Source: Pseudomonas haemolytica (lineage in GTDB: Bacteria > Pseudomonadota > Gammaproteobacteria > Pseudomonadales > Pseudomonadaceae). From it: a stretch of 64,000 bases of DNA. The notes under the pieces are model-generated. The model had not been told where the DNA came from. It saw only the letters and a program-made list of their open reading frames with translations, and made no database searches. The DNA lies in contig NZ_VOIW01000005.1 of the NCBI RefSeq assembly GCF_009659625.1, positions 558,001-622,000 on the forward strand, given 5' to 3'. A program made the position numbers and the translations under genes. How positions within the stretch are numbered: position 1 is the stretch's first letter; each line of letters starts with the position of its first letter. This document shows positions 52,891 to 61,991 of the stretch, piece after piece.

Positions 52891-52918
52891 AGCCCTGTCC
52901 ATGTGACAGGGCTTTTTT
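52891..52918 (+). terminator. Rho-independent terminator of ybiT
   Basis: A 9-base stem (AGCCCTGTC / GACAGGGCT) with a five-base loop and six T residues, 38 bases after the ybiT stop. Confidence 0.92.
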
Positions 52919-52969
52919 CATGCTCACTTATGCCATCATGCCGTACCGCCCGCCAGCGAACGAGTGCCC

Positions 52970-54145
52970 ATGCCTGCCGCCGCCCCGTCCTCCCTGTCGA
53001 TCACCCTGCAGATCGTCTCCATCGTCTTCTACACCTTCATTGCCTTTATCTGCATCGGCCTGCCGATTGCGGTGATTCCAGGCTATGTGCATGAGCAACT
53101 GGGTTTCAGCGCCGTAGTCGCCGGGATCACCATCGGTTCGCAATACCTGGCCACCCTGCTCAGCCGCCCGATGGCCGGCCGGATGTCGGATAACGTCGGC
53201 ACCAAGCGCGCGATCGTGCTGGGCCTGGCCGGCATTCTGATCAGTGGCGTGCTGACCTTTATCGCCACCCTGGTGGAAAGCCTGCCGACTTTGAGCCTGA
53301 GCATTCTGATCGTCGGCCGCCTGTTATTGGGCGTGGCCCAGGGCCTGATCGGCGTGGGCACCATCAGCTGGTGCATGGGCGCGGTAGGCACCGAACATAC
53401 TGCGCGTTCGATTTCCTGGAATGGCATCGCCTCCTACGGCGCCATTGCCATTGGTGCGCCAGTCGGCGTGGTGATGGTGGCGACATATGGCTACACCAGC
53501 CTCGGTATTGCCCTGTCGGTGTTGGCGGCGTTGGGCCTGGTGCTGATCCGCACTAAACCTTCGGTGCCGGTGGTACGCGGTGAGCGGCTGCCGTTCTGGG
53601 CGGTGTTCGGGCGTATCGCACCGTTCGGCACCAGCCTGTGCCTTGCCTCGATTGGCTACGGCACGCTAACGACCTTTATTACCCTGTATTACCTCAACCG
53701 CGGCTGGTCCGGCGCGGCCTACTGCCTGACGGTATTTGGTGTGTGCTTCATCCTGTCGCGCCTGGTGTTTATCTCGGCCATCAGCCGTTTTGGCGGGTTC
53801 ACTGCTGCCATCGCTTGCATGCTCATCGAGACCCTGGGCCTGACGTTGCTGTGGTTGGCGCCGTCCACCGGCGTGGCGTTAATCGGTGCCGGGCTGACCG
53901 GCTTTGGCTTGTCGCTGGTGTACCCGGCGCTGGGGGTAGAGGCCATCAAACAGGTGCCGGACAGCAGCCGGGGCGCAGGGCTGAGTGCCTATGCGGTATT
54001 TTTCGACCTGGCCCTGGCGATTGCCGGGCCGTTGATGGGCGCCGTGGCGTTGAACCTCGGCTACGGCTGGATCTTCTTCTGCGCCGCACTGCTGTCGGTC
54101 AGCGCACTCGCCTTGACCGTACTGCTCAGGCGCCGTGCCTACTGA
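52970..54145 (+). CDS. MFS transporter (YhhS-like)
   Basis: The protein has 391 residues from ATG 52970; a GTG two codons earlier is possible. It is a twelve-helix major facilitator protein with loop 2-3 motif RPMAGRMSDNVGTKRA and closely resembles the YhhS/YfcJ group of sugar-efflux-like transporters (IGVGTISWCMGAVG). Substrate unknown. Its 3' end overlaps by seven bases the 3' end of the convergent hydrolase gene, so no terminator can separate them. Confidence 0.88.
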   Translation: MPAAAPSSLSITLQIVSIVFYTFIAFICIGLPIAVIPGYVHEQLGFSAVVAGITIGSQYLATLLSRPMAGRMSDNVGTKRAIVLGLAGILISGVLTFIATLVESLPTLSLSILIVGRLLLGVAQGLIGVGTISWCMGAVGTEHTARSISWNGIASYGAIAIGAPVGVVMVATYGYTSLGIALSVLAALGLVLIRTKPSVPVVRGERLPFWAVFGRIAPFGTSLCLASIGYGTLTTFITLYYLNRGWSGAAYCLTVFGVCFILSRLVFISAISRFGGFTAAIACMLIETLGLTLLWLAPSTGVALIGAGLTGFGLSLVYPALGVEAIKQVPDSSRGAGLSAYAVFFDLALAIAGPLMGAVALNLGYGWIFFCAALLSVSALALTVLLRRRAY

Positions 54146-55176
54146 TCCGCAGTCTGCAAACCGGCGCGAGTCGTCTGGCCGAGGGTATGGCTGAAAAAGC
54201 GCCCGGCCTCGGAGACCAGGTCGCGGTGGATACCTTCGCGATCGACACCATCGGCATCGGTGCAGATGGCCGGCATCGTTGCCAATTGATCACTGTCACA
54301 CGGCGCCATGAACACGAAGTGCCCTGCCCCGGCCAACAGTTTGAAATCGGGCGGCTCCGGCAGCTTGCGCGCCAGGGCGGCAGCGTTTTTGTCCACGGCC
54401 ACCAGCTTGTCACCATCGCCACTGTAGAGCAGTACCGGCACATGTACGTCAGCCAGGGTGTGGCGGCCAAACATAAGGCTCAGTGGCGCCATCAGCATCA
54501 GCGCATGGATGCGTGGGTCGGCCTGGGGTTGCAAATCGTCCCGGTCGACGACCAGTTCGCCGTTGGTGGTGCAGGCGTCGCGGTCCTCCGGGCGTTGCTG
54601 GCAGTAGCGGCGCAGGCGGTCGAAATCAGGCTTGGCGCCCGCCAGGATCAAGGCAGTTTCGCCACCGGCGGAATAACCGATGACGCCGATCTGATCGACG
54701 TCAACGAAGGGCGACAGCATTGAATCGGCCAAGGTGGCGGTGATCGCCTGGGAAATCTGGATCGGCCGGCCATACAAATTGCTCACAGTCCCCAGGCGGC
54801 TGTGATCCTTGTAGTTGTCGCCAGGGTGAAGCACCGCCACCACCACAAACCCTTTGCGCGCCAGGGAGGTGGCCAGGTCATGCAGGGCCAGCGGCGTGCC
54901 GGTATTGCCATGCGACAGCATCAGCATCGGGAAACGGCCAATCGCGACCTTGGCGTCTTCACTGGCGGCAACGCGATAAGGCCCCAATTGCGTGGTGTGC
55001 CCAGCGTCGGTTGAAGGATAGAACGCAATGGCTTTCATCGGCTGTGAATCCAGCGGGTCAAGAACGCTCATGCGATGAAAGCCCACACTCCAATGAGGAT
55101 GCGGTGCCGGGGCGGCGTGCACTGAAACCAGGCCGCCAACCAGGGAGAGAACCAAAACAGCACAAAGACGCATCAT
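54139..55176 (-). CDS. Secreted alpha/beta hydrolase (dienelactone hydrolase or PAF-acetylhydrolase-like)
   Basis: The protein has 345 residues from ATG 55176, chosen because it gives a signal peptide (MMRLCAVLVLSLVGG, cut after VHAAP) and GGTGGA lies upstream; the frame is open to 55263. The nucleophile elbow GYSAGGETA is near residue 165, the oxyanion region is in LMLSHGNTG, and a catalytic His is likely in LLAGAGHFVFMAP. Substrate unknown; an ester or lactone hydrolase in the periplasm is expected. Confidence 0.85.
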   Translation of the reverse strand: MMRLCAVLVLSLVGGLVSVHAAPAPHPHWSVGFHRMSVLDPLDSQPMKAIAFYPSTDAGHTTQLGPYRVAASEDAKVAIGRFPMLMLSHGNTGTPLALHDLATSLARKGFVVVAVLHPGDNYKDHSRLGTVSNLYGRPIQISQAITATLADSMLSPFVDVDQIGVIGYSAGGETALILAGAKPDFDRLRRYCQQRPEDRDACTTNGELVVDRDDLQPQADPRIHALMLMAPLSLMFGRHTLADVHVPVLLYSGDGDKLVAVDKNAAALARKLPEPPDFKLLAGAGHFVFMAPCDSDQLATMPAICTDADGVDREGIHRDLVSEAGRFFSHTLGQTTRAGLQTADQ

Positions 55177-55270
55177 GGGGATGTCCACCTTTGCTGCGCA
55201 AAAACCGGCATGTCGAATAAAAAGTCCAGGGTGTTGGAACCATGTGTGCATAACCTGGGCCACAAACGAA

Positions 55271-55318
55271 AAAACTCCGTACTCCGCTCGCGTTCAGGCG
55301 ATCAGAATACAGAGTTTA
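55271..55318 (-). terminator. Terminator of azoR
   Basis: On the minus strand AAACTCTGTA pairs with TACGGAGTTT, with one mismatch, and the right arm runs into six T residues. It lies 51 bases after the azoR stop. Confidence 0.7.
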
Positions 55319-55368
55319 GGCGCCCGACTTCAAAATGAAACCGAGCAAAGGCGCAATTTACACTAGCC

Positions 55369-55980
55369 TTACGCAGCGGCGAACAACTCTTCGTTAATGC
55401 GTACGTTGGCGTCGTTCATGGCCTTGCTGCGCGCTTCATCACCGTAGGCCAGACCTTCGGCACGGACGATTTCAATATTAGTGATGCCGAGGAAGCCGAA
55501 CAGCAGCTTCAAGTAGCCTTCATGGGCGGCGCCCGAGGCTTGGTCCGCATGCAGGCCGCCAGCGGTGGAGACGATAATGACTTTCTTGTTGCCGCACAGG
55601 CCTTCAGGGCCGGCTTCGGAGTAACGGAAGGTCTGGCCGGCAACCGCGATGCGATCGATCCAGGCTTTCAACTGAGTGGGAATAGTGAAGTTGTACATCG
55701 GCGCACCCACCACCACGGCATCGGCAGCGAGGAATTCAGCCAGCGACGATGCACTCAGTTCAGCCTCGTGTTTTTGCGCCGCATCGCGCAACTCAGCGGC
55801 CGTCCCCAATGCGCCCAGGGTGGCGCCGGAGAAGTGGTTGATGCCTTCACTGGCGAGGTCACGATAAGTCACTTCCACACCCGGCTCAGCCGCTTGCCAC
55901 GCCTTGACCACACCAGCGCTGAGCTGGCGGGAAGCGGAGTTGTCGCCGAGGATGCTGGAATCGATATGCAGTAATTTCAT
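55369..55980 (-). CDS. azoR: FMN-dependent NADH azoreductase (AzoR)
   Basis: The 203-residue flavoprotein begins MKLLHIDSSILGDNSASRQL, the phosphate-binding start of AzoR, and shows PMYNFTIPTQLKAWIDRI and STAGGLHADQASG for flavin binding. It reduces quinones and azo or nitro compounds by two-electron steps in the cytoplasm. It is divergent from a LysR gene, 125 bases away, whose product probably controls it, a frequent arrangement. Confidence 0.93.
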   Translation of the reverse strand: MKLLHIDSSILGDNSASRQLSAGVVKAWQAAEPGVEVTYRDLASEGINHFSGATLGALGTAAELRDAAQKHEAELSASSLAEFLAADAVVVGAPMYNFTIPTQLKAWIDRIAVAGQTFRYSEAGPEGLCGNKKVIIVSTAGGLHADQASGAAHEGYLKLLFGFLGITNIEIVRAEGLAYGDEARSKAMNDANVRINEELFAAA

Positions 55981-56075
55981 GGTGGATCTCCGAGGTGGGA
56001 TCGACAGTGGCGATCAGATGGTGGTGATGCTACACATGAAACCAATAGTCGATAAGTAAGCTTAAATGCGATAGT

Positions 56076-56095
56076 TTGTCCCACTGACAGGACAA
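56076..56095. promoter_or_regulatory. Inverted repeat in the azoR/LysR divergent promoter
   Basis: TTGTCC and GGACAA flank eight bases, ending 10 bases before the LysR start. Its position over the regulator's own start region fits an autoregulatory LysR site; this is inference from symmetry and place. Confidence 0.5.
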
Positions 56096-56105
56096 TAGGC
56101 CCAGC

Positions 56106-57014
56106 ATGCAAGACCTCAACGACCTCTACTATTTCGCTAAAGTCGTCGAAGCCGGTGGTTTCGCGGCGGCTGGGCGGCTACTCGGAATTCCCAAATCCAG
56201 GCTGTCGCGGCGCATTGCCGAGCTGGAGGAACGCCTGGGTGCGCGCCTGCTACAACGCACCACCCGCCAACTGACCTTGACCGCCGTCGGCGAACGATAC
56301 TTACGCCACTGCCAGGCCATGCTGCTGGAGGCGGAAATGGCCGACGAGGCCGTGGCCAGCATGTCCAGCGAGCCGCGCGGGCGTATTCGCGTCAGCTGCC
56401 CGGTGGGCCTGGCCCAGAACATCCTGCCGGAATTGGTGGCCGGGTTTCTTGCCGCGCATCCGTTGGTGCAATTGGACATGACGCTGGTCAACCGCCGCGT
56501 CGACCTGGTGGCCGAAGGCATTGACGTGGCCCTGCGCGTGCGCGAACTGGGCGATGAAGACCCGCTGCTGGTGACCAAGCGCCTGCGCCAGGCCCAGACG
56601 GTGCTGGTCGCCAGCCCCGCGTTCATGCGCGAGCGGCAGGTGCACACCCTCGAAGACCTCAAGCAACTGCCCATACTCGGCGCACTTGAAGCCGACCGCA
56701 TGGTGCACCAGCGTATTCTCGACCCCCAGGGCAACCCTCACGACCTGGTGATGGAGGCCCGCCTGGGCATCGAAGACTTCACCGTGCGCAAGGCCAGCGC
56801 CATCATGGGCTTGGGCTTCACGGTGCTGCCGATGATGTATTGCGAGGAGGAACTAACCAGTGGCCGCCTGGTGCAATTGTTGCCGCAATGGTCATTGCCG
56901 GGCGGCTGGTTGCAGGCCGTGTACCCACATCGGCGTGGTGTGTTACCGGCCATCCGGGCCTGGATCGACTACCTGGAAGAAGGCTTCAAAGGCTGTGGAG
57001 ACCGTACGTTATGA
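56106..57014 (+). CDS. LysR-family transcriptional regulator
   Basis: The 302-residue protein has the LysR helix-turn-helix in residues 1-60 (LNDLYYFAKVVEAGGFAAAG, then SRLSRRIAELEERLGARL) and a periplasmic-binding-protein-like effector domain after residue 90. It belongs to the DsdC/AaeR-like set that often sits beside oxidoreductase genes. It is divergent from azoR and probably regulates it. Its stop overlaps the start of the next gene in an ATGA. Confidence 0.92.
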   Translation: MQDLNDLYYFAKVVEAGGFAAAGRLLGIPKSRLSRRIAELEERLGARLLQRTTRQLTLTAVGERYLRHCQAMLLEAEMADEAVASMSSEPRGRIRVSCPVGLAQNILPELVAGFLAAHPLVQLDMTLVNRRVDLVAEGIDVALRVRELGDEDPLLVTKRLRQAQTVLVASPAFMRERQVHTLEDLKQLPILGALEADRMVHQRILDPQGNPHDLVMEARLGIEDFTVRKASAIMGLGFTVLPMMYCEEELTSGRLVQLLPQWSLPGGWLQAVYPHRRGVLPAIRAWIDYLEEGFKGCGDRTL

Positions 57015-57367
57015 GCATGACCGAAGCACAAGTCGCCGCGTTCTGCCTGGGCCTGCCCGGTGCGCGGGAAGACTATAAATGGGGCGGCGTACGCGTGTTC
57101 TCGATTGCCGGCAACAAGATGTTTGCGCTACAGAATCTGCGCGGTGAGTCGCTGGCGTTCAAAGTCGATAAAGAGTTGTTCCTGGGCCACGTCGACCGCC
57201 CGGGCATCCACCCGGCGCCGTATCTGGCGCGAGCGCAGTGGGTCATCATGAACACGCCCTACCCGTTGGTTGCAGAGGAACTGCGTGGCCTGTTGCAGCG
57301 CTCTCACCAATTGGTGGTGAGCAAGCTGCCCAAGCGCACGCAGGTCGGGCTAAGGCTGGAGGGTTGA
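57011..57367 (+). CDS. MmcQ/YjbR-type DNA-binding-fold protein
   Basis: The 118-residue protein starts at ATG 57011, overlapping the LysR stop. It has the CyaY-like fold of the MmcQ/YjbR family, recognised from CLGLPGAREDYKWG at the N-terminus, a central FKVDKELF and the end YPLVAEELRGLLQRSHQLV. Function of the family is unclear. It is translationally coupled to the LysR gene and converges on an amidase gene 12 bases away. Confidence 0.88.
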   Translation: MSMTEAQVAAFCLGLPGAREDYKWGGVRVFSIAGNKMFALQNLRGESLAFKVDKELFLGHVDRPGIHPAPYLARAQWVIMNTPYPLVAEELRGLLQRSHQLVVSKLPKRTQVGLRLEG

Positions 57368-57379
57368 TGGGGCGCAGCC

Positions 57380-58672
57380 TCAGGGCGTGAAAGCGAATGC
57401 CCGCTCGATGACCCGCGCTGCGGCTAATGCCAGATGCTCATTCCACGGCCGCGCGACGATCTGCACCCCTACCGGCAAACCATCAGCATCCGTTCCGGCG
57501 CGCACCACCACACAGGGCCAGCCGGCCAGACTGTAGGGCAACGTATGGTTGAACAACCCTGGCCGTGTCTCACCCAGGCGTGGTGCCGCAGCGACGTCAA
57601 CCGGACACAGGATAAGGTCGTGGTTCGCCATGAACCCCAGCATGGCACTGCGAAACTGGTCCCAATCAGAGAACAGCTTGATTGACTGCGCACCGGACCC
57701 CTTGCTCATCGCCCAATAACGTTCAGTAATATCGCGAGCGGTGCTCAGTGCCGAGGGAAAGGCCGCATGCAGCCGCGCGCCCGCGGCTTCCAGGAGATTG
57801 GCGACGGCCTGCAGCGTTGCCTGAGTGATGGGATCAACCGGCTCGATGCCGCCATCGCTGTACCACGCGACTCGCAAACCGTTCACGCCACGAACAGGCA
57901 CATCGTGCAGCGGCATTGGAATCACCCCCGCATCCCGTCCGTCCTCACCGGCGATCACCTGAAGCACCAGCGCCAAGTCATCCACATGCCGGGCCATCGG
58001 ACCGATCTGGCTGCGATAGTCGCTCAAACCACCCGGGTGATCGAAAACCCCGGTATTGGGGACCCGGCCAGTGGTAGGCTTCAACGTGCAGATACCGCAG
58101 AAATGCGCGGGCACCCGCAAGCTGCCGCCGGAATCACTGCCCAGCCCCAAGGGAGACAAGCCCGCAGCAATTGCCGCTGCTTCACCGCCGCTGCTGCCGC
58201 CCGGGCTATGGGCCAACCCATGGGGGTTACGCGTCGCGCCGTAGACCGGATTGTCGGTCACCCCACCTCCGCCACCCGGCGGGCAGTTGCTTTTGCCCAG
58301 CAAAATGGCGCCGGCGGCCTTCATTCGTGTCACCACCACGGCATCCTGCTCCGGCAGGTAGTCAGCCCGCTCAGTCAAACCTGCCGCCGACACCACACCA
58401 CGGGTATCGATCACATCCTTGACGGTAAAGGGCACCCCGTGCAGCAGGCCCCGACACTCACCTTGAGCCAGTGCACGATCCGCTGCCCAGGCGTCGGCCA
58501 GCGCCGCTTGCGCGCACACTTGCACCAAGGCGTTGATCGATGGATTGAGCGCTTCAATGCGGGCGAGGTAGGCCGAGACAACAGCCGTGGACGTGAGCTT
58601 GCGTTGCTGAATCAGCGCGGCAAGCTCAGTCGCCGAGCGGCGTAAGAGTGAATCTGAATCAGACAACGACAT
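57380..58672 (-). CDS. Amidase (amidase-signature family)
   Basis: The protein has 430 residues from ATG 58672 (MSLSDSDS); the frame is open to 58708. The Ser-Ser-Lys triad of the amidase signature is visible: Lys in VPFTVKDVID near residue 85, Ser in the SPGGSSGGE loop near 155-165 and the nucleophile Ser in GLGSDSGGSLR near 180. The enzyme hydrolyses an amide, perhaps an aryl or acyl amide; GatA-type transamidation is unlikely as no gatB or gatC is near. Substrate unknown. Confidence 0.88.
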   Translation of the reverse strand: MSLSDSDSLLRRSATELAALIQQRKLTSTAVVSAYLARIEALNPSINALVQVCAQAALADAWAADRALAQGECRGLLHGVPFTVKDVIDTRGVVSAAGLTERADYLPEQDAVVVTRMKAAGAILLGKSNCPPGGGGGVTDNPVYGATRNPHGLAHSPGGSSGGEAAAIAAGLSPLGLGSDSGGSLRVPAHFCGICTLKPTTGRVPNTGVFDHPGGLSDYRSQIGPMARHVDDLALVLQVIAGEDGRDAGVIPMPLHDVPVRGVNGLRVAWYSDGGIEPVDPITQATLQAVANLLEAAGARLHAAFPSALSTARDITERYWAMSKGSGAQSIKLFSDWDQFRSAMLGFMANHDLILCPVDVAAAPRLGETRPGLFNHTLPYSLAGWPCVVVRAGTDADGLPVGVQIVARPWNEHLALAAARVIERAFAFTP

Positions 58673-58724
58673 TCGTACTATCCCAATGCGCATCAGGGCG
58701 TTGAGCATAACGCCAACCTGGCCC

Positions 58725-59108
58725 CTACAGAATCGACAGCAACGTGCCGCCCAGGAATAACTGGTCCAGCCAGAACACCTGGTGCAACAGCACGATCACC
58801 CAGAACAGCACCTGGTAAGAGACCTTGCGCGTCTTGTGCCGGAACACCTGCTGGGCGATCAAGGCCCCCGGCCAACCGCCCGCCAGCTCGACGGCATGCA
58901 GGATGTTTTCCGGGGTGCGCCAGCCTTCGGTCTGGGCCTTGCGCTTATCGCTCCAGTACAGGAAAAACGCCACCACGCTGACCACGCCATACGCCGCCAA
59001 CGGGATCACCGTTTCGCCGCGATACCACAGCAAAGCCGAGCCCAACAGCGGTGCGGCACACAACAGCACAAAGATCAGCGCCTTCAGGCGTGGGTGCTGG
59101 ATGTTCAT
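58725..59108 (-). CDS. DUF1294 membrane protein
   Basis: The 127-residue protein has about four hydrophobic segments and the DUF1294 signature: FFLYWSDKRKAQ, RTPENILHAVELAGGWPGALIAQ, then FRHKTRKVSYQVLFW. It has no known function. Its start overlaps the uppP stop by 4 bases, so it is co-translated with uppP and may act in the same membrane. Confidence 0.9.
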   Translation of the reverse strand: MNIQHPRLKALIFVLLCAAPLLGSALLWYRGETVIPLAAYGVVSVVAFFLYWSDKRKAQTEGWRTPENILHAVELAGGWPGALIAQQVFRHKTRKVSYQVLFWVIVLLHQVFWLDQLFLGGTLLSIL

Positions 59109-59935
59109 GGCTTGACCGCAGTCCAGTCGATCCAGCCGAACTGCCAGGTCGCCAGGATCACCAGGCCGAAGGCAATCCGGTACCAGGCAAAGACCGCGTA
59201 GCTATGGCTGGCGATGAACTTGAGCAACGCCTTGACCGCGATCATTGCGAAGATGAACGAGGTAACAAAGCCAATGGCGAACACCGGAAAGTCCGCCGGC
59301 TGGAACAGGTCGCGGTACTTGTAGCCCGAGTAAACCGCCGCACCGACCATGGTCGGCATGGCCAGGAAGAACGAAAACTCGGTGGCGGCCTTGCGTGACA
59401 GGCCGAACAACAGGCCACCGATGATCGTTGCACCGGAGCGCGAAGTGCCCGGGATCATCGCCAGGCACTGGGCCAGGCCGACCTTGAGGGCGTCTTTCCA
59501 GGTAATGTCATCCACCGTTTCAGCGCGCACCGCATGCTGGCGGCGCTCGGCCCACAGCATGATCACGCCACCTATCACCAGGGCAGTGGCCACGGTGATC
59601 GGGTTGAACAGGTAATGCTTGATCAGGTCAGCAAAAATCACCCCCAGCACCACGGCCGGCAACACGGCGATGATCAGGTTGACGGTGAAACGCTGGGCGT
59701 TGGGCTGGGTCGGCAGGCCGATGACCACATCAAGGATCTTGCGGCGAAACTCCCAGACCACCGCGAGAATCGCGCCGAGCTGGATGATGATGTTGAAAGC
59801 TTCGAAGCGCTCGCCGCCGAAATTGATCAGGTCGGCGACGATGATCTGGTGGCCGGTGCTGGAGATCGGCAGGAACTCCGTCAGCCCCTCGACGATGCCG
59901 AGAATCAATGCCTGTATGGCGGTCCAAAAATCCAT
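59105..59935 (-). CDS. uppP: Undecaprenyl-diphosphatase UppP (BacA)
   Basis: The protein has 276 residues from ATG 59935, where GGAG lies five bases upstream; the frame is open to 59953. It is a polytopic inner-membrane enzyme with the two BacA signatures EFLPISSTGH near residue 20 and PGTSRSGATI near 170. It dephosphorylates undecaprenyl diphosphate to recycle the lipid carrier for peptidoglycan and O-antigen and gives bacitracin resistance. Operon with the DUF1294 gene. Confidence 0.95.
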   Translation of the reverse strand: MDFWTAIQALILGIVEGLTEFLPISSTGHQIIVADLINFGGERFEAFNIIIQLGAILAVVWEFRRKILDVVIGLPTQPNAQRFTVNLIIAVLPAVVLGVIFADLIKHYLFNPITVATALVIGGVIMLWAERRQHAVRAETVDDITWKDALKVGLAQCLAMIPGTSRSGATIIGGLLFGLSRKAATEFSFFLAMPTMVGAAVYSGYKYRDLFQPADFPVFAIGFVTSFIFAMIAVKALLKFIASHSYAVFAWYRIAFGLVILATWQFGWIDWTAVKP

Positions 59936-60069
59936 GCTGTCTCCAAAGGTCATGCGCTCGGCATGCCTCTTAGTCTTTTTTAAAGTTCACTGACGACGAA
60001 CGCACTCAAGCGCCCGCGGTTGATTCTCAACGCCGGTCTGCAAAAATTCCGTGAAAAATCAGGCAGTAC

Positions 60070-60096
60070 TCAGGTTTTTCGATTCCGGGCCGAAAG
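60070..60096 (+). promoter_or_regulatory. FliA (sigma-28)-like promoter of the chemoreceptor gene
   Basis: TCAGGTTT, 11 bases, GCCGAAAG matches the sigma-28 consensus TAAAGTTT-N11-GCCGATAA at 12 of 16 positions with exact spacing. It lies 67 bases upstream of the chemoreceptor start. Flagellar-class expression of the receptor is inferred. Confidence 0.6.
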
Positions 60097-60162
60097 CCTA
60101 TCAGACACGCCGGAAATCTCGAAGCAGCACCACAATTATAAAGAGCATGGAGTGACAGGACG

Positions 60163-61797
60163 ATGAACAGTTTGCGCAGCATGTCGATCAGCCGCCGCCT
60201 TTGGCTGATCCTGATAGTCGCCGTGTTGATGCTGCTGGCCTTGGGGCTGCTGATGCTCAACCAGATCCATGGCGAACTCTACCAGGCCAAGCGCCAACAG
60301 ACCCAACACGTGGTGCAAACCGCCAGCGGCGTGCTCAGCTATTACCAGAACCTGGAGAAAACCGGCGTACTGACCCGTGACGCGGCGCAGCAGCAAGCCC
60401 TGAGTGCGGTGCGCGGCCTGCGCTATGACCACGATGATTATTTCTGGATCAACGACCTCACCCCCGTGATGATCATGCACGCGGCCAACCCCAAGCTTGA
60501 TGGCCAAAACCTCTCGGCGATTCGCGACCCGGATGGTTTTGCCGTGTTCAATGAGTTCGTGGTCCTGGCCAAGGCCAAGGGCGCCGGCATCGTCAACTAC
60601 CGCTGGCCGAAACCGGGGGCCGAAGCGCCGGTGGAGAAAACCTCGTATATCCAGCTGTTCGAGCCCTGGGGCTGGATTATCGGCTCCGGCGTCTACGTGG
60701 ATGATGTGCAGGCTGAATTCAGAGGCCAGGTGTGGAAAGCCTCGGTCATCGGCCTGGGCATTGCGCTGATGATGGCCGTGCTGGTGCTGCTGATCGCCCG
60801 CAGTATTGTGCAGCCGTTGCAGGCGGCGGTGAATGCCATGGGCAATATCGCCAGCGGTGAAAGCGACCTGACCCGCAGCCTCGACACGCACGGACGCGAC
60901 GAGCTCACTCAACTGGCCCGGCACTTCAACAGCTTCACCGCCAAGTTGCGCCAGGTGATCGGCCACTTGCAGGTATGCGCGAACGCCCTGGGCCAGTCAT
61001 CCACGGAGCTGGGCCACAACGCCAGCCAGGCCCACGACCGCAGCCAGCAGCAGTCGCAGCAGATGGAACTGGTGGCTACCGCCATCAATGAAGTCACCTA
61101 CGGCGTGCAGGACGTGGCGAAGAATGCCGAACACGCGGCCAGCGAAATGCGCGATGCCCAGGCCCAGGCGCAACAGGGCCAGGTCAACATCGACGGCAGT
61201 CTGCAGCAGATCGACCAACTCTCCACCACCATCAACCAGGCCGTGGAGGTGATCCGCACCCTCTCCAGCGAAAGCACCCAGATCGGTGGCGTACTCGAAG
61301 TGATTCGCTCCATTGCCGACCAGACCAACCTGCTCGCCCTCAACGCCGCCATTGAAGCCGCGCGCGCCGGGGAGCAAGGCCGTGGGTTTGCGGTGGTCGC
61401 CGATGAAGTGCGCTTGCTGGCCCAGCGCACGCAGAAATCCACCGCCGAAATCCAGGTGATGATCGAACGCCTGCAAGGCCACTCCGAAGCGGCGGTCAAG
61501 GTCATCAGCGACAGCCACAGCGCCTCGCAGCTGACCATCGAACAAGCTGGCCAGGCTGGGGCGAGCCTCACTGCCATCGGCCAGGCGCTGCACAACCTCA
61601 ACGGCTTGAACGCCTCGATTGCCAGCGCCACCCTGCAACAGGCCCATGTGGTGGAAGATATCAACCAGAACGTCACCCAGGCCGCTGGGTTGTCTCACAG
61701 CACAGCGCTGGCGGCGGAGCAATCCAGCGTGGCGAGTGCGCAGTTGCGTGGGTTGAGTGAGCAGCTTGATGGGTTGCTGCGCCAATTCCGAATCTAG
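60163..61797 (+). CDS. Methyl-accepting chemotaxis protein with a Cache sensor
   Basis: The 544-residue protein has a first membrane helix at about 12-34, a single Cache domain of the sCache_2 type (about 40-190, with YYQNLEKTG, HDDYFWINDL and GWIIGSGVYVDD), a second helix at about 192-212, a HAMP linker and a long coiled coil with the invariant hairpin DQTNLLALNAAIEAARAGEQ near 386. sCache_2 receptors often bind small organic acids. The ligand is not readable from the sequence. It is a single-gene unit divergent from uppP. Confidence 0.95.
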   Translation: MNSLRSMSISRRLWLILIVAVLMLLALGLLMLNQIHGELYQAKRQQTQHVVQTASGVLSYYQNLEKTGVLTRDAAQQQALSAVRGLRYDHDDYFWINDLTPVMIMHAANPKLDGQNLSAIRDPDGFAVFNEFVVLAKAKGAGIVNYRWPKPGAEAPVEKTSYIQLFEPWGWIIGSGVYVDDVQAEFRGQVWKASVIGLGIALMMAVLVLLIARSIVQPLQAAVNAMGNIASGESDLTRSLDTHGRDELTQLARHFNSFTAKLRQVIGHLQVCANALGQSSTELGHNASQAHDRSQQQSQQMELVATAINEVTYGVQDVAKNAEHAASEMRDAQAQAQQGQVNIDGSLQQIDQLSTTINQAVEVIRTLSSESTQIGGVLEVIRSIADQTNLLALNAAIEAARAGEQGRGFAVVADEVRLLAQRTQKSTAEIQVMIERLQGHSEAAVKVISDSHSASQLTIEQAGQAGASLTAIGQALHNLNGLNASIASATLQQAHVVEDINQNVTQAAGLSHSTALAAEQSSVASAQLRGLSEQLDGLLRQFRI

Positions 61798-61810
61798 CGC
61801 TGGGCAACTT

Positions 61811-61896
61811 GTGGGAGGGGGCTTGCTCCCGATTGCGACGATCAGTCAGCTCATCTGCAACTGACCCACCGCAATCGGGAGCAAGCCCCCTCCCAC
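61811..61896. repeat. REP-type inverted pair (BIME-like)
   Basis: Two 26-base units, 61811-61836 and 61871-61896, are perfect reverse complements separated by 34 bases. Each contains the GGGAGGGGGCTTGCTCCC core common as an intergenic repeat in P. fluorescens-group genomes. It lies between the chemoreceptor and pnuC and ends in a T-run, so it may also terminate transcription. Confidence 0.92.
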
Positions 61897-61991
61897 ATTT
61901 TTGTACGATGTATGGCCGTCGCACGCAAGTTTGAAGATCGCCGACCTCTAGGTACAATCACCGCCCTCTCCCACTCTCCCAAGGATCCGCC

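Noticed and set aside
50918..52927. 669-residue minus-strand open frame opposite ybiT
   Set aside because: Val/His/Gln-rich shadow of the ABC-F gene.
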